DNA of 64,000 nt from Ga0077555 sp041397775 (GCA_041397775.1 JAWKWB010000005.1:372001-436000), one strand, 5' to 3'. Counted from the first letter of the stretch, positions 1-9,616 are shown. Translations and numbers: made by a program. Notes: generated by a model from the sequence alone, not told the origin.

Positions 1-2
1 CG

Positions 3-779
3 TCAGGTATCCAGGCGGATATTCAGGCCCGCAGCGGCCATGTGTCGCTTGGCCTGGCCGATGGTGTAGGTGCCGAAGTGGAAGATGGACGCCGCCAGCA
101 CCGCGCTCGCATGCCCTTCGCGCACGCCGGCCACGAGGTGGTCCAGCGTGCCCACGCCGCCCGACGCGATGACGGGAACGGGCACCGCATCCGCGATGGC
201 GCGCGTCAGGGCGATGTCGAACCCCGCCTTGGTGCCGTCGCGGTCCATCGACGTCAGCAGGATTTCGCCAGCCCCCAGGCTCACGACCTCGCGCGCGTAG
301 GCGATGGCGTCGATGCCTGTCGGCTTGCGGCCGCCATGCGTGAAGATTTCCCAGCGCTCGGGCGCCCCGTCCGCCGACACGCGCTTGGCGTCTATGGCGA
401 CGACGATGCACTGGGCGCCGAATTTTTCGGCGCCTTCGCGCACGAATTCGCGACGGTGAACGGCCGCCGTGTTGATCGAGACCTTGTCGGCACCAGCCTG
501 CAGGAGCTTGCGGATATCCTCCACCGCGCGAACGCCGCCCCCCACCGTCAGAGGCATGAAGCAGCGCTCGGCCGTGCGCTCCACGATATCGAAAATGGTG
601 TCGCGGTTTTCGTGGCTGGCCGTAATGTCGAGGAAGCACAACTCGTCGGCCCCCGCCGCGTCATAGGCGGCAGCCGCCTCCACGGGATCGCCGGCATCGA
701 TCAGGTCGACGAAGTTCACACCCTTCACCACACGTCCATCCTTGACGTCGAGGCAGGGAATGATGCGCACTTTCAACAT
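3..779 (-). CDS. hisF: Imidazole glycerol phosphate synthase, cyclase subunit HisF
   Basis: The 258-residue protein is the cyclase half of the HisFH complex. It turns PRFAR plus ammonia supplied by HisH into IGP and AICAR in cytoplasmic histidine synthesis. The (beta/alpha)8-barrel is full length. The start reads MLKVRIIPCLDV with the catalytic Asp at residue 11, and the second catalytic Asp is at residue 130 (VVAIDAKR). Phosphate-binding GGG (about 80-82) and ASGGVG (about 205-210) loops are present. It begins 7 bp after the stop of the DUF1194 gene, so it is probably the last gene of the amidohydrolase-glnD-DUF1194-hisF run. Other his genes are not visible; they may lie outside the window. 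Confidence 0.97.
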   Translation of the reverse strand: MLKVRIIPCLDVKDGRVVKGVNFVDLIDAGDPVEAAAAYDAAGADELCFLDITASHENRDTIFDIVERTAERCFMPLTVGGGVRAVEDIRKLLQAGADKVSINTAAVHRREFVREGAEKFGAQCIVVAIDAKRVSADGAPERWEIFTHGGRKPTGIDAIAYAREVVSLGAGEILLTSMDRDGTKAGFDIALTRAIADAVPVPVIASGGVGTLDHLVAGVREGHASAVLAASIFHFGTYTIGQAKRHMAAAGLNIRLDT

Positions 780-786
780 CGTTCGG

Positions 787-1548
787 TCATTGCTCCGCAG
801 GTTTCGCGCCCACTCTTAACGGCATTCGCCCATTCGCCGCAATCTCGGTGATCAGCTTCTTCAGAATGGCGTCGGCGAATTCGTCGAACGTGGCCGCTGT
901 CACGAGAAACGCATTGGGACCGCCGATGACACTGCCGCGGTAGTAGGCATCCAATGTCGGGTCCAGCTCGAGGATCGGCAGGCCGTTGATCGTCACGCCG
1001 GCGGCAACCGCCTCGTCGCGCGCATCCTCGGCAGGCCGCCCCCGGTTGTTGACGCCATCGCCGGAGATGTCGATCACACGCCGCAAGGCCCGGAAGGGTG
1101 CTCGCGAAAGCATGTCGTGTGCATGGCCGATCGCCCCGCTGATCGAGGTGCCGCCGCTGAACAGCTGGCGCGGCGCCCGGTCGATGGCGGCAGCGAACGC
1201 CTCGAGCGATGCGCGGTCCCTGAGCAGGGTCCACGGCACCGTCTCGACCTGCATCTCAGGCCCCGTCCATTGCACCATGCTGACCGCGATGGCCTGGTGC
1301 AGGCCCGTCCCGATCGCCCGATGGACGCGCGGATTGCGGAAGGCGGCGACATATCCCTGCTTTTGCAGCTCGAAGCGACGCTCGTTGACGCTGCCCGATG
1401 CGTCGACGGCCAGGACCAGCACCAGATCCACGTCCCTCGGCCCGGAGCTGTGCTGCTGGGCCGACGCTGCGCCAAAGGTCAGCCCTCCCGCCATATGGCC
1501 GGCGAGAAGGAGGAGAGCTGCAAACGCATGGACCACTGCCGATCGCAT
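787..1548 (-). CDS. DUF1194 family exported protein with von Willebrand A-like domain
   Basis: This is a 253-residue protein from the ATG at 1548. That start places a hydrophobic signal peptide (RSAVVHAFAALLLLAGHMAG) at the N terminus, ending near ASAQQ. An upstream in-frame ATG would bury the signal, so the shorter start is preferred. The mature part opens with VDLVLVLAVDASGSV, an intact DxSxS metal-ion-dependent adhesion site of the vWA fold. ISGDGVNNRG further on is typical of DUF1194. It is presumably periplasmic. The biological role is unknown in the family. It lies between glnD and hisF on the same strand and probably shares their transcript. Confidence 0.85.
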   Translation of the reverse strand: MRSAVVHAFAALLLLAGHMAGGLTFGAASAQQHSSGPRDVDLVLVLAVDASGSVNERRFELQKQGYVAAFRNPRVHRAIGTGLHQAIAVSMVQWTGPEMQVETVPWTLLRDRASLEAFAAAIDRAPRQLFSGGTSISGAIGHAHDMLSRAPFRALRRVIDISGDGVNNRGRPAEDARDEAVAAGVTINGLPILELDPTLDAYYRGSVIGGPNAFLVTAATFDEFADAILKKLITEIAANGRMPLRVGAKPAEQ

Positions 1549-1654
1549 GTGCCACCTGCCGCGCTGTGCGCCGGCCCTCGAGCCCGCGCGATACGAAGGC
1601 AACTTGCATCATCAATCCGACGCCGGCGTGGCAGGCCGCCTGGCCGCCACCGCG

Positions 1655-4447
1655 TCACGCGCTCGTATGCGTGTCCGCCATGTCGCCGGCCAGCACCGTG
1701 GACAGCCGCTCCCGGATCGACGTCCGCCGCACGTCGTTGGTGATCTTCTTGTTGGTCAGGTCCGTGACGTAGAAGGCGTCGACGGCACGCTCCCCGAACG
1801 TCGTGATGTGTGCCGAGGTGATGTCGAGATTGAGATCCGAGAGTTCGCTCGTCAGCTCGTACAATAGACCCGGCCGGTCGAGCCCTGCCACCTCGACGAC
1901 GGTGAATTGATCGGAGACGTCGTTGTCGATCACCACTTCCGGCGTCACGCTGAAGGCGCGCAGCGTACCCCTGATCTCCCGCCGCTTGGCCATCAGCGCG
2001 GTCAGGCGAACCTCACCCTTCAAGAGCTTCTCGATGCTGTCGCCGATCCGGTTGGCGCGCCGCCGCTCGTCTTCCTCGTGATCGAATTCCCGCTGCAGCA
2101 GGAACGTATCGAGCGCAAAGCCGTCGCGGGTGGTGGCGATCGATGCGCCCACGATGTTGGCGCCTGCGGCCGCACATGCGCCCGCGAACAGCGACAGCAG
2201 GCGCGGATGGTTGGGCGCCAGGACCGTCAGTTCGGTGACCGCGGTGAAGGCATCCGTAGTGAAGTGCGTGGCGAACGTGCGCCCTTCCGCTCGGGCACGC
2301 TCGGCAAGCCCCAGGTGTGCAAGCTGCTTGCGCGTGTCCGTGCGCAACCAGTAGTCGGCGTAGTGGCGGGCAACGAATGCCTCGACGGCAGCCGCATCCT
2401 TGTCCTTGGCGGCAACCCTGAAGGCGGCCTGCGCCTCCGCCACCCGTTCCGCCATGCCCTTTTCCGCATGGCGTCCTTCCACCAGCGGCTCCGTCGCCGA
2501 AAACAGCGTGCGCAGTAGCTGCCCCTTCCAGCCGTTGAAGGTCGTGGGGCCGACGGCTCGGATGTCTGCCACCGTCAGCAGCAGGAGCAGGCGCAGCCGA
2601 TCGCCACTCTGCACGATCTCGGCAAAATCGCGGATGGTCTTGGGATCGGAGAGATCGCGGCTCTGGGCGATCGTGCTCATGTCCAGATGATGCCGGATCA
2701 GCCAGGCCACGAGATCGGTTTCCGCGGCCGTGAGCCCGAGCCGCGGACACAGCGCGCGCGCCACACGCGCGCCCGCGACCGAGTGGTCTTCTTCCCGCCC
2801 CTTGGCGATATCGTGCAGGAACGCGGCCACGAACAGCGCGCGACGGTTCTCGACGCCCTTCATCAGCCGATCCGACAGCGGATGCGGCTTGGCCGCTTCA
2901 CCCCGCTCGATTTCCGACAGGATGCCCACGGTGCGGATCAGATGCTCGTCGACCGTGTAGTGGTGGTACATGTTGAACTGCATCATCGACACGACCGTGC
3001 CGAAGTCGGGAATGAAGCGGCCGAGCACGCCCGCCTCGTTCATGCGCCGCAGCGTCGCCTCCGGCTTTCCCTTGGTCGTCAACAGCGCCAGGAAGATGCG
3101 GTTGGCTTCCGGGTCGTTGCGCACCTTGTCGTCGATGAGCCGGACGCAATGGCGGATGGAGCGCAGGGCGGCTGGATGCGGCAGCGACCCCGTCTCCTCC
3201 GCGATCGCGAAGAAGCGGATCATGTTCACCGGATCGCGCTCGAAGGCCAAGGGATCGGAAATGTTGAGGCGGCCGTTGTCGATCCGGAAATCGGTGGTCC
3301 GGCGAATGCGGCGGCGCGTGCGCCAGCTCAGCGGATCGAGCAGGCCTTCGAGTGCCGGCGTCCGCTTCAATTGCTGGACTTCCAGTTGCGCGCTCAGCAC
3401 CCGCGTCAGGTCGCCGACGTCCTTGGCGACGAGGAAATAGTGCTTCATGAACCGCTCGACCGCCTTGAGGCCGCCACGGTCCTTGTAGCCCAGCTTCTGC
3501 GCGAGCGCCGGCTGGCGATCGAAGGACAGCCGCTCCTCCGGCCGCCCCGCCAGGAAATGCAGATGGCAGCGGACCGTCCACAGGAACGACTCGCAGCGCC
3601 TGAACGTCGACTGCTCCTCCCGCGTGAATACGCTCGAGCGCAGAGGATCGGCATTGGCCCCCGCCGACAGGTCCTTCGCCAGCCAGTGCAGCGTGTGCAG
3701 GTCGCGCAAGCCGCCCTTGCCGTCCTTGATGTTGGGTTCCACGACGTAGCGCGACTCGCCGATCTTCTTGTGGCGCTGGTCGCGCTCGGCCAGCTTGGCC
3801 TCGATGAAGGCCGCCGACGTTCCGCGCACGACGTCTTCCTTGAAGCGGCGCTGCAATTGCGCGAACAGTTCCTCGTCGCCCAGGATCATGCGCGCATCCA
3901 GGATCGCCGTGCGGATCGTGACGTCGGCCTGGGACAGCTTGATCGACTGGTCCACGGTGCGGGTCGCATGCCCCACCTTCAATCCGAGGTCCCAAAGCAC
4001 CATCAGGATGTATTCGACGACGCTCTCGCCCCATGGCGTCTGCTTGTAGGGCAGCAGGAACAAGAGATCGATGTCCGAGCCCGGCGCCATCAGTCCCCGG
4101 CCATAGCCGCCCGTCGCCACGATCGCCATGCGCTCCGCGTCGGACGGATTGTCGATGCGGTAGACGTGGTAGCGCGCGTAGTCGAACAGGAGCTTGATCA
4201 ACTCGTCCTGGAAGTACGACAGGCCCTCCGCGCAGCGGATCCCGCTGCCGTCGGCATCGAGCCCGTCGCGGGCCGCCTCGCGGGCCGACTTGACCAGGAC
4301 TTTCAGCCGCTCGAGCAACGCCGGCCGGGCCGCTGTCGCGTTCTCCCCGTGCGCGCGGTAGAGCGACGTCAGCTCGACCCGCAACGCCCGAGGATCGAAA
4401 TAAGGGGCAGGCGCGGGCGCCGTGACGGCTTGTCGTTGCTCAGCCAC
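1655..4447 (-). CDS. glnD: [Protein-PII] uridylyltransferase / uridylyl-removing enzyme
   Basis: This 930-residue bifunctional nitrogen sensor adds UMP to PII proteins when glutamine is low and removes it when glutamine is high. The domain order is complete. A nucleotidyltransferase has the G-GYGRGLMAPGSDIDLLFL signature near residues 110-130. A linker PII-UTase domain follows. The HD hydrolase domain has HHYTVDEH and AAFLHDIAKG near 500-570. Two C-terminal ACT domains follow, the last containing VVEVAGLDRPGLLYELT. I place the start at a GTG (4447) that overlaps the stop of the upstream amidohydrolase by 8 bp, which suggests translational coupling. The longer reading upstream overlaps that gene without protein-like sequence. 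Confidence 0.96.
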   Translation of the reverse strand: MAEQRQAVTAPAPAPYFDPRALRVELTSLYRAHGENATAARPALLERLKVLVKSAREAARDGLDADGSGIRCAEGLSYFQDELIKLLFDYARYHVYRIDNPSDAERMAIVATGGYGRGLMAPGSDIDLLFLLPYKQTPWGESVVEYILMVLWDLGLKVGHATRTVDQSIKLSQADVTIRTAILDARMILGDEELFAQLQRRFKEDVVRGTSAAFIEAKLAERDQRHKKIGESRYVVEPNIKDGKGGLRDLHTLHWLAKDLSAGANADPLRSSVFTREEQSTFRRCESFLWTVRCHLHFLAGRPEERLSFDRQPALAQKLGYKDRGGLKAVERFMKHYFLVAKDVGDLTRVLSAQLEVQQLKRTPALEGLLDPLSWRTRRRIRRTTDFRIDNGRLNISDPLAFERDPVNMIRFFAIAEETGSLPHPAALRSIRHCVRLIDDKVRNDPEANRIFLALLTTKGKPEATLRRMNEAGVLGRFIPDFGTVVSMMQFNMYHHYTVDEHLIRTVGILSEIERGEAAKPHPLSDRLMKGVENRRALFVAAFLHDIAKGREEDHSVAGARVARALCPRLGLTAAETDLVAWLIRHHLDMSTIAQSRDLSDPKTIRDFAEIVQSGDRLRLLLLLTVADIRAVGPTTFNGWKGQLLRTLFSATEPLVEGRHAEKGMAERVAEAQAAFRVAAKDKDAAAVEAFVARHYADYWLRTDTRKQLAHLGLAERARAEGRTFATHFTTDAFTAVTELTVLAPNHPRLLSLFAGACAAAGANIVGASIATTRDGFALDTFLLQREFDHEEDERRRANRIGDSIEKLLKGEVRLTALMAKRREIRGTLRAFSVTPEVVIDNDVSDQFTVVEVAGLDRPGLLYELTSELSDLNLDITSAHITTFGERAVDAFYVTDLTNKKITNDVRRTSIRERLSTVLAGDMADTHTSA

Positions 4448-5387
4448 TGTGCGTCGCCTCCTTCGGCAGGTCGATGCGATAGAAGCGCAGCGCATTTTCC
4501 GCAAAGAGCTTGCGGCGCGCCTCGAGCGGGAAATCGGCCACGGCCGCCTTGAAGCAGCTGTAGAGGTAGTCCCAGCTTCCCTTGAGGCCGTCGACGGGAA
4601 AATTCGACGCGAACATGCAGCGGTCGACCCCGAACATGCCGATGGTGTCGCGAATGATCGGCTTGTTGGCGGCGAGCGTCCACGGCTCCCCCAGGACGGT
4701 CAGGCCCGACAATTTGCAGTGCACGTTGGGCAGCGCCGCCAGCGCTTCCATGCCCCGCCGCCACACCTTGAGCGCATGCGCCGAACGATCGAGCGGATAG
4801 CCCGTATGGTTGAGCACGACGCGCAACTCGGGGTGCTCCGCGACGACTTCGGCGGCCTCCGAAAGATGCCACCACGTCACCCGCAGGTCCCAGGACAGGT
4901 CGTGCTTGGCCAGAAGCCCGAGGCCCTTGCGCCAGCGCGGATCCTGCATCGAGCGCGGCAATCCGCGCACGCTGTCGTGCGGCCCCTTGGAAATGATCGG
5001 CTTGGTCCGGATGCCGCGCACCAGCGGGAATTGCTTGTGCTGCAGCAGGATCTCCTCGCTGTTGGGCTCGTCGATCCAGGCATGCGCCACGATGGCATTG
5101 GGCATGCCGTAGCGCTCGGCCACCCCGCTCAGCCAGCGCGTCTCGGCAACCTGCGTTGAGCGGTCGCACTCGGCCTCGATGTGAACGGTCGCCACGACGT
5201 TGTGCAGCGCGCTGTCGCGACGGAACTCCGGCGGCATGTAAGTGCGGCGTAGCGCCGAGTTGTCGCCCATATAGGCGTGCTCGGTGCTGGTGTGCCAGGG
5301 ATAGACGAGGCCGCCGTTCTCGAGGTCCCACAGGTGGTGGTGCGCATCGACGACGGGAAGCGGATCATAAAGCATTTCAGGCGACAT
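4440..5387 (-). CDS. Amidohydrolase family protein (COG3618-like lactonase)
   Basis: The 315-residue TIM-barrel metal-dependent hydrolase belongs to the group that includes 2-pyrone-4,6-dicarboxylate lactonase and related lactonases. It opens with PVVDAHHHLWDLENGG, the HxH metal-binding motif after strand 1. It has the later LNHTGYP and MFASNFPVDG segments, whose Asp is usual at the end of the barrel. No signal peptide is visible, so it is cytoplasmic. Substrate cannot be assigned; an aromatic-ring or sugar lactone is the usual kind. It is the first gene of the glnD-hisF run and overlaps glnD by 8 bp. Confidence 0.85.
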   Translation of the reverse strand: MSPEMLYDPLPVVDAHHHLWDLENGGLVYPWHTSTEHAYMGDNSALRRTYMPPEFRRDSALHNVVATVHIEAECDRSTQVAETRWLSGVAERYGMPNAIVAHAWIDEPNSEEILLQHKQFPLVRGIRTKPIISKGPHDSVRGLPRSMQDPRWRKGLGLLAKHDLSWDLRVTWWHLSEAAEVVAEHPELRVVLNHTGYPLDRSAHALKVWRRGMEALAALPNVHCKLSGLTVLGEPWTLAANKPIIRDTIGMFGVDRCMFASNFPVDGLKGSWDYLYSCFKAAVADFPLEARRKLFAENALRFYRIDLPKEATHSG

Positions 5388-5536
5388 CGGGCGGCCTCGG
5401 ACGTGGCGGTTGGTTCACGCGCACCCCATGGCGGCGAGGCGCGCGCGACGCGGACATCCGTACGTTAACAGACCTCGGGCCGCCGCGCTAAGGCGCATGC
5501 GCGGCGCCTGATGCGTGGCCCCGCGCCGCTCCCGCC

Positions 5537-7561
5537 TCAGGCGAACTCCATGATCACCGCATCGACCGCCAGGCTGTCGCCGGCCTTGGCATTGATCTTC
5601 TTGATCATGCCGTCGCGTTCCGCGCGCAGCACGTTCTCCATCTTCATGGCTTCGACGACCGCCAGCGGGTCGCCAGCCTTTATGGACTGGCCTGCCTCCA
5701 CGCTGATCGCCTTGACCAGCCCGGGCATCGGGCACAGCAGCAGCTTGGACGTGTCGGCAGCGACTTTTTCCGGCATCAGTGCGGCAAGGGCGGCCTCCCG
5801 CGCCGTATAGACGATGGTTGGCAAGGCAATGCCCCGCCAGGACAGCTCTACCCCATTCAGGAACGGCTCGACCTGCACCGACATTTCCCGATCGCCGACC
5901 TTGCCCGACCACACCGCATCACCCGGCCACCACAGAGAGGCGACCTCCATCGGCTGGCCCAGTGTCCCGTCGGCCCCGACGTAGGTCACGTGGAAGGGCG
6001 CCCCGTCGCGATCCCCGCCCGTGATCTCGAGCGTACGCTCCGCCTTGCCCAGCCGCACGACCCGGCGCTGTGCGAAGCGCACGGCCTCACCCGTCATCTG
6101 CTGGGTGATGTGCCGCCGGCGCGCGTTGCTCAGGTGATCGATGCTGGCAGCGACGGCGGCCAGCGCATCGAGCTCGTCGTCGGCAGCGCCGCGCGGTACG
6201 AATCCGTCGGGATATTCTTCCTTGATGAACCCGGTCGAGATCTTGCCCGACTGCCAGCGCGGATGCTGCATGAGCGCCGTCAGGAACGGAATGTTGTGCT
6301 GGATGCCGTCGATGTGGAAGGCGTCCAGCGCCTCCGCCTGCAGTTCGATCGCGGCCGCGCGCGTGGGCGCATGCGTGACGAGCTTGGCGATCATCGGGTC
6401 GTAGTACATCGAGATCTCGCCGCCCTCGGTCACGCCCGTGTCGTTGCGCACGGTGAGGCCGCCGGCAGAACCCTCGCGCGGCGGCCGATACTTCACGAGA
6501 CGGCCGATCGACGGCAGGAAATTGCGGTAGGGGTCCTCCGCATAGATGCGGCTTTCCACAGCCCAGCCGTCGAGCTTGATGTCGGACTGCTTGAAGGTGA
6601 GCTTCTCGCCCGCCGCGACGCGGATCATCTGCTCCACGAGGTCGATGCCCGTCACCATCTCCGTCACGGGATGCTCGACCTGCAGGCGCGTATTCATCTC
6701 CAGGAAGAAGAACGAGCGGTCTTGTCCCGCCACGAACTCCACCGTGCCGGCGCTGTCGTAGCCGACCGCCTTGGCCAGCGCGACGGCCTGCTCGCCCATC
6801 GCCTTGCGCGTCTTGGCATCGAGCAGCGGCGAGGGCGCCTCTTCGATGACCTTCTGGTTGCGCCGCTGGATGGAGCACTCGCGCTCGCCCAGATAGACGA
6901 CGTTGCCGTGCTTGTCGCCCAGCACCTGGATTTCGATGTGGCGCGGGTTCTCGATGAATTTCTCGATGAAGACGCGATCGTCACCGAACGACGACTTCGC
7001 CTCCGAGCGGGCGAGCGCGAAGCCCTCCTCGCATTCCCTGGCATCGTAGGCGATGCGCATACCCTTGCCGCCACCGCCCGCCGACGCCTTGATCATGACG
7101 GGATAGCCGATCTCGGCGGCGATCTTGACGGCCTGCTGCGGGTCGGAGATCTCGCCGAGATAGCCCGGCACCGTCGACACCTTGGCTTTGGCGGCCGCCT
7201 TCTTGGATTCGATCTTGTCGCCCATGGCCGCGATCGCATGCGGATTGGGACCGATGAAGACGATGCCGGCCTTCGCCAGAGCAACCGGGAAAGCCTCGCG
7301 CTCCGACAGGAAGCCGTAGCCGGGATGGACCGCCTCGGCCCCCGTCTGCTTGCAGGCCTCCACGATCTTCTCGATGATCAGATAGGACTGGGCGGCAGGC
7401 GCCGGACCGATGTGCACGGCTTCGTCGGCCATCTCGACGTGCAGCGCTTCGCGATCCGCGTCCGAATAGACCGCCACGGTCTTGATGCCCAACTTCCGTG
7501 CCGTCTTGATGACCCGGCAGGCGATCTCGCCACGGTTGGCGATCAAGATTTTCTTGAACAT
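5537..7561 (-). CDS. pccA: Propionyl/acetyl-CoA carboxylase alpha subunit (biotin carboxylase plus BCCP)
   Basis: The 674-residue protein carboxylates its own biotin with ATP and bicarbonate for transfer to an acyl-CoA by a separate beta subunit, which is not in this window. The start is the ATG at 7561 (MFKKILIANRGEIACRV), preceded by AAGGACG. The ATP-grasp carboxylase core has KASAGGGGKGMR and EMNTRLQVEHPVTE. A roughly 100-residue linker domain of the PCC type follows. The C-terminal biotinyl domain has EAMKMEN with the biotin Lys. Length and linker favour propionyl-CoA carboxylase over acetyl-CoA or methylcrotonyl-CoA carboxylase, but sequence alone does not fix the substrate. Palindromic repeats lie just upstream. 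Confidence 0.93.
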   Translation of the reverse strand: MFKKILIANRGEIACRVIKTARKLGIKTVAVYSDADREALHVEMADEAVHIGPAPAAQSYLIIEKIVEACKQTGAEAVHPGYGFLSEREAFPVALAKAGIVFIGPNPHAIAAMGDKIESKKAAAKAKVSTVPGYLGEISDPQQAVKIAAEIGYPVMIKASAGGGGKGMRIAYDARECEEGFALARSEAKSSFGDDRVFIEKFIENPRHIEIQVLGDKHGNVVYLGERECSIQRRNQKVIEEAPSPLLDAKTRKAMGEQAVALAKAVGYDSAGTVEFVAGQDRSFFFLEMNTRLQVEHPVTEMVTGIDLVEQMIRVAAGEKLTFKQSDIKLDGWAVESRIYAEDPYRNFLPSIGRLVKYRPPREGSAGGLTVRNDTGVTEGGEISMYYDPMIAKLVTHAPTRAAAIELQAEALDAFHIDGIQHNIPFLTALMQHPRWQSGKISTGFIKEEYPDGFVPRGAADDELDALAAVAASIDHLSNARRRHITQQMTGEAVRFAQRRVVRLGKAERTLEITGGDRDGAPFHVTYVGADGTLGQPMEVASLWWPGDAVWSGKVGDREMSVQVEPFLNGVELSWRGIALPTIVYTAREAALAALMPEKVAADTSKLLLCPMPGLVKAISVEAGQSIKAGDPLAVVEAMKMENVLRAERDGMIKKINAKAGDSLAVDAVIMEFA

Positions 7562-7635
7562 CGTCCTTGTCAGCCCTTTCGCCCCAACGTCTGGCCGCCC
7601 CTGTGCACTCGTCCGCGCCGCGGCCCGCCAGCTAT

Positions 7636-7804
7636 CTAGTGTTCCAGTTCCGACATTTGCATCCCCTTGCCGGGCGTCCGAGAGCAAATGTCGGAATCAA
7701 AAGGAACACTAGCAACCATATGATTCTAGTGTAGCTTTTGCATCTGACGTTTGCATACGAACCCAGCCGCAAACGGGGATCGAACGTCAGATGCGCTACA
7801 CTAG
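7636..7804. repeat. Composite palindromic repeat, copy 1 (arms A and B)
   Basis: There are two consecutive imperfect palindromes. Arm A (7636-7712) starts CTAGTGTTCC and ends GGAACACTAG, with an inner stem CCGACATTTGC / GCAAATGTCGG. A 13-bp spacer (7713-7725) contains CATATG. Arm B (7726-7804) starts CTAGTGTAGC and ends GCTACACTAG, with an inner stem CATCTGACGTT / AACGTCAGATG. It is non-coding. Reading frames through it are artefacts. Related copies are at 7801-7969, 36446-36612 and 43692-43860. Confidence 0.93.
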
Positions 7805-7969
7805 TGTTCCGGTTCCGACATTTGCACCCCCTTGCCGGGCGTCCGAGAGCAAATGTCGGAATCGAAGAGAACACTAGCAACCATATGATTCTAGTGTAGC
7901 TTTTGCATCTGACGTTTGCATACGAACCCAGCCGCAAACGGGGACCAAACGTCAGATGCGCTACACTAG
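7801..7969. repeat. Composite palindromic repeat, copy 2 (tandem with copy 1)
   Basis: This nearly identical copy lies exactly 165 bp after copy 1 and shares the CTAG at 7801-7804 with it. Arm A is 7801-7877, the spacer is 7878-7890 and arm B is 7891-7969. Only a handful of positions differ from copy 1. Among them arm B has CCAAACGTC where copy 1 has TCGAACGTC. The high identity means a recent tandem duplication or ongoing gene conversion. It ends 23 bp from the stop codon of the TAXI gene, which runs toward it. Confidence 0.93.
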
Positions 7970-7992
7970 CGAGCCCGGAGCGGCCCGTAAAC

Positions 7993-9381
7993 TCATCCCA
8001 TGGAAGCATTGGCCACCACGGCCCGCTGGTATAGCCTCTGCTGCACCAGCTCGATCGCCGCGCGGAGGTTGTAATACTCTTCCGCAAACCCGACCGGAAC
8101 AGGGATCGTACTGACCGCATCCTCGATGCGGGCAACCTCGGCCCTGTAGGTGTTCAGGCTCTCCGCGGACCGGTCGGTGGCGACCGTGGCTTCGAGAGCC
8201 TTGAGACGGCCATACCAGTAGAAGAGCCGCCGCCGCACCCGCCAGCGGTAGAGAACCGGCCCGATCCTCGCCAAGGGCACGAGGGCACCGGCGAGCGGCA
8301 CCGCGATCACGATCATGCGCTCGATGAACGTCGCCAGCCAGAACGGCAGGTGCCGCTTCAGGAATGACGGGCCGGAGGTGTAGTAGCGCCCGACATTGTC
8401 CGCCATGTCGAATTCGGGATCCCGCGGCTTGGGAAAATCGCCGATGCGATGGAACAGCCCGCCGCCGTCGTGTGCCTCGCGCATGGCATCGACGAGCAGG
8501 CCCGCGAGCGCGGGATGCAGCTTCTCGCGCGCCACGACGGCCGCCACGGGCGCCACCATGGCGACATCCCCGGCAGGGACGTCGCGTACGAGGTCGATGG
8601 CGCCGCGCGGCAGGACGATGCGCTCCAGAAATGGAAAGCGGCGGGTGTAGCCCTCCGCCTGCGCGAAATTCATCAGGCGAACGTCGCTGCTGCGAATGAG
8701 CGTCTGCACGAGCGGTGCCTCGGGCGCGAATACCAGGAACACCGCATCGACATCCCCGTCGCGCAGCGCATCTGCCGCAGCCTTGCCGCTGATCGGCAGC
8801 AGCGTCGCATTCCGTTCGGAGATCTCGTTCTCGTGCAGCAGTGTCATGGCGAGTTGCCGCGTGCCGCTGCCCGGTGGTCCGACCGCGAGCCTGCGGCCCT
8901 TCAGCTGGCTCAGCCGGTCGATGGTCTCCCCGCCACGGTAGAACACCCACAATGGCTCCAGAAAGACGCGCCCCAGCGAGACGAGGCCCCACGTCTCCTT
9001 CTTGTTGGTGATGCCGCCCTGCAGCAGCGCGACATCGACGCCGGCGTTCGCATCGGCCAGCAGCTTCACGTTCTCGATGGAGCCCGCCGTGGACCGCACG
9101 TTCAAGCGGATGCCGTTGCGCGCCAGCGTGGCCGCATACTTCTGCCCGAAGGCGTAGTAGCCGCCCGACGTGCCACCCGTCGCAATCGTCAAGGTCTTGG
9201 GCGGCGCGGGCTGCACGAATTGCAGGGCCAGCCAGACGAGCGCTCCGGCCAGGAGGGCGACGGGGGCGACGATGAGAACGATCTCCTGCACCCGGCGCAC
9301 CGACATGTCGCTCAAGCGCTGGCCGAGAACCTCGTCCACCTGCGCCTTTCGGGCGGCCCGTTCTTTCGGCGTCAGTTCCAT
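7993..9381 (-). CDS. TAXI-family TRAP transporter solute-binding protein, membrane-anchored
   Basis: The 462-residue protein has the TAXI (TRAP-associated extracytoplasmic immunogenic) fold of a binding protein. TLTIATGGTSGGYYAFG follows an N-terminal membrane anchor at about residues 34-56, and VGPPGSGTR lies in the second lobe. Unlike a freely secreted TAXI protein it has no cleavable signal. It carries a second hydrophobic stretch near residues 350-375, then a basic C-terminal tail, so it is probably an integral membrane protein with the binding domain outside. No TRAP permease gene neighbours it, so it may act with a distant transporter or as a sensor. Ligand unknown. Palindromic repeats lie just after its stop. 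Confidence 0.85.
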   Translation of the reverse strand: MELTPKERAARKAQVDEVLGQRLSDMSVRRVQEIVLIVAPVALLAGALVWLALQFVQPAPPKTLTIATGGTSGGYYAFGQKYAATLARNGIRLNVRSTAGSIENVKLLADANAGVDVALLQGGITNKKETWGLVSLGRVFLEPLWVFYRGGETIDRLSQLKGRRLAVGPPGSGTRQLAMTLLHENEISERNATLLPISGKAAADALRDGDVDAVFLVFAPEAPLVQTLIRSSDVRLMNFAQAEGYTRRFPFLERIVLPRGAIDLVRDVPAGDVAMVAPVAAVVAREKLHPALAGLLVDAMREAHDGGGLFHRIGDFPKPRDPEFDMADNVGRYYTSGPSFLKRHLPFWLATFIERMIVIAVPLAGALVPLARIGPVLYRWRVRRRLFYWYGRLKALEATVATDRSAESLNTYRAEVARIEDAVSTIPVPVGFAEEYYNLRAAIELVQQRLYQRAVVANASMG

Positions 9382-9616
9382 CCTGTCTCGCTCTCGATAA
9401 CCCTACGCATGTGATTGCGATGCTCAGCCGTCCCCCGAAGCCCCAAACGCACCCCGATGACAGCCGCGATCCACGGGGTCAAGACCTTCGCCAGCGCGGG
9501 CATCGTCGTTCTGTTCGACTTGTGGCCGCAGGGCCGCCGACGCATGATGGGGCCAACGCCGGCAGGACCGAGCACAGGGGCTGCGCGAAAAGATTGCGGC
9601 CGAAGGGAGCGAACGA

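Noticed and set aside
4448..4504. Longer N terminus for GlnD
   Set aside because: The added residues are Arg/Cys-rich, lie inside the amidohydrolase gene and are not GlnD-like. The GTG at 4447 fits better.
7636..7969. CRISPR array
   Set aside because: Only two near-identical 165-bp units with internal palindromes. No short repeats with unique spacers and no cas genes.
7632..8135. A 167-residue minus-strand frame with internal protein repeats
   Set aside because: It is the translation of the palindromic repeat and runs into the TAXI gene in the wrong frame.
9372..9575. Small minus-strand frame upstream of the TAXI gene
   Set aside because: No ribosome binding site and no protein-like pattern. 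It overlaps the TAXI start in another frame.
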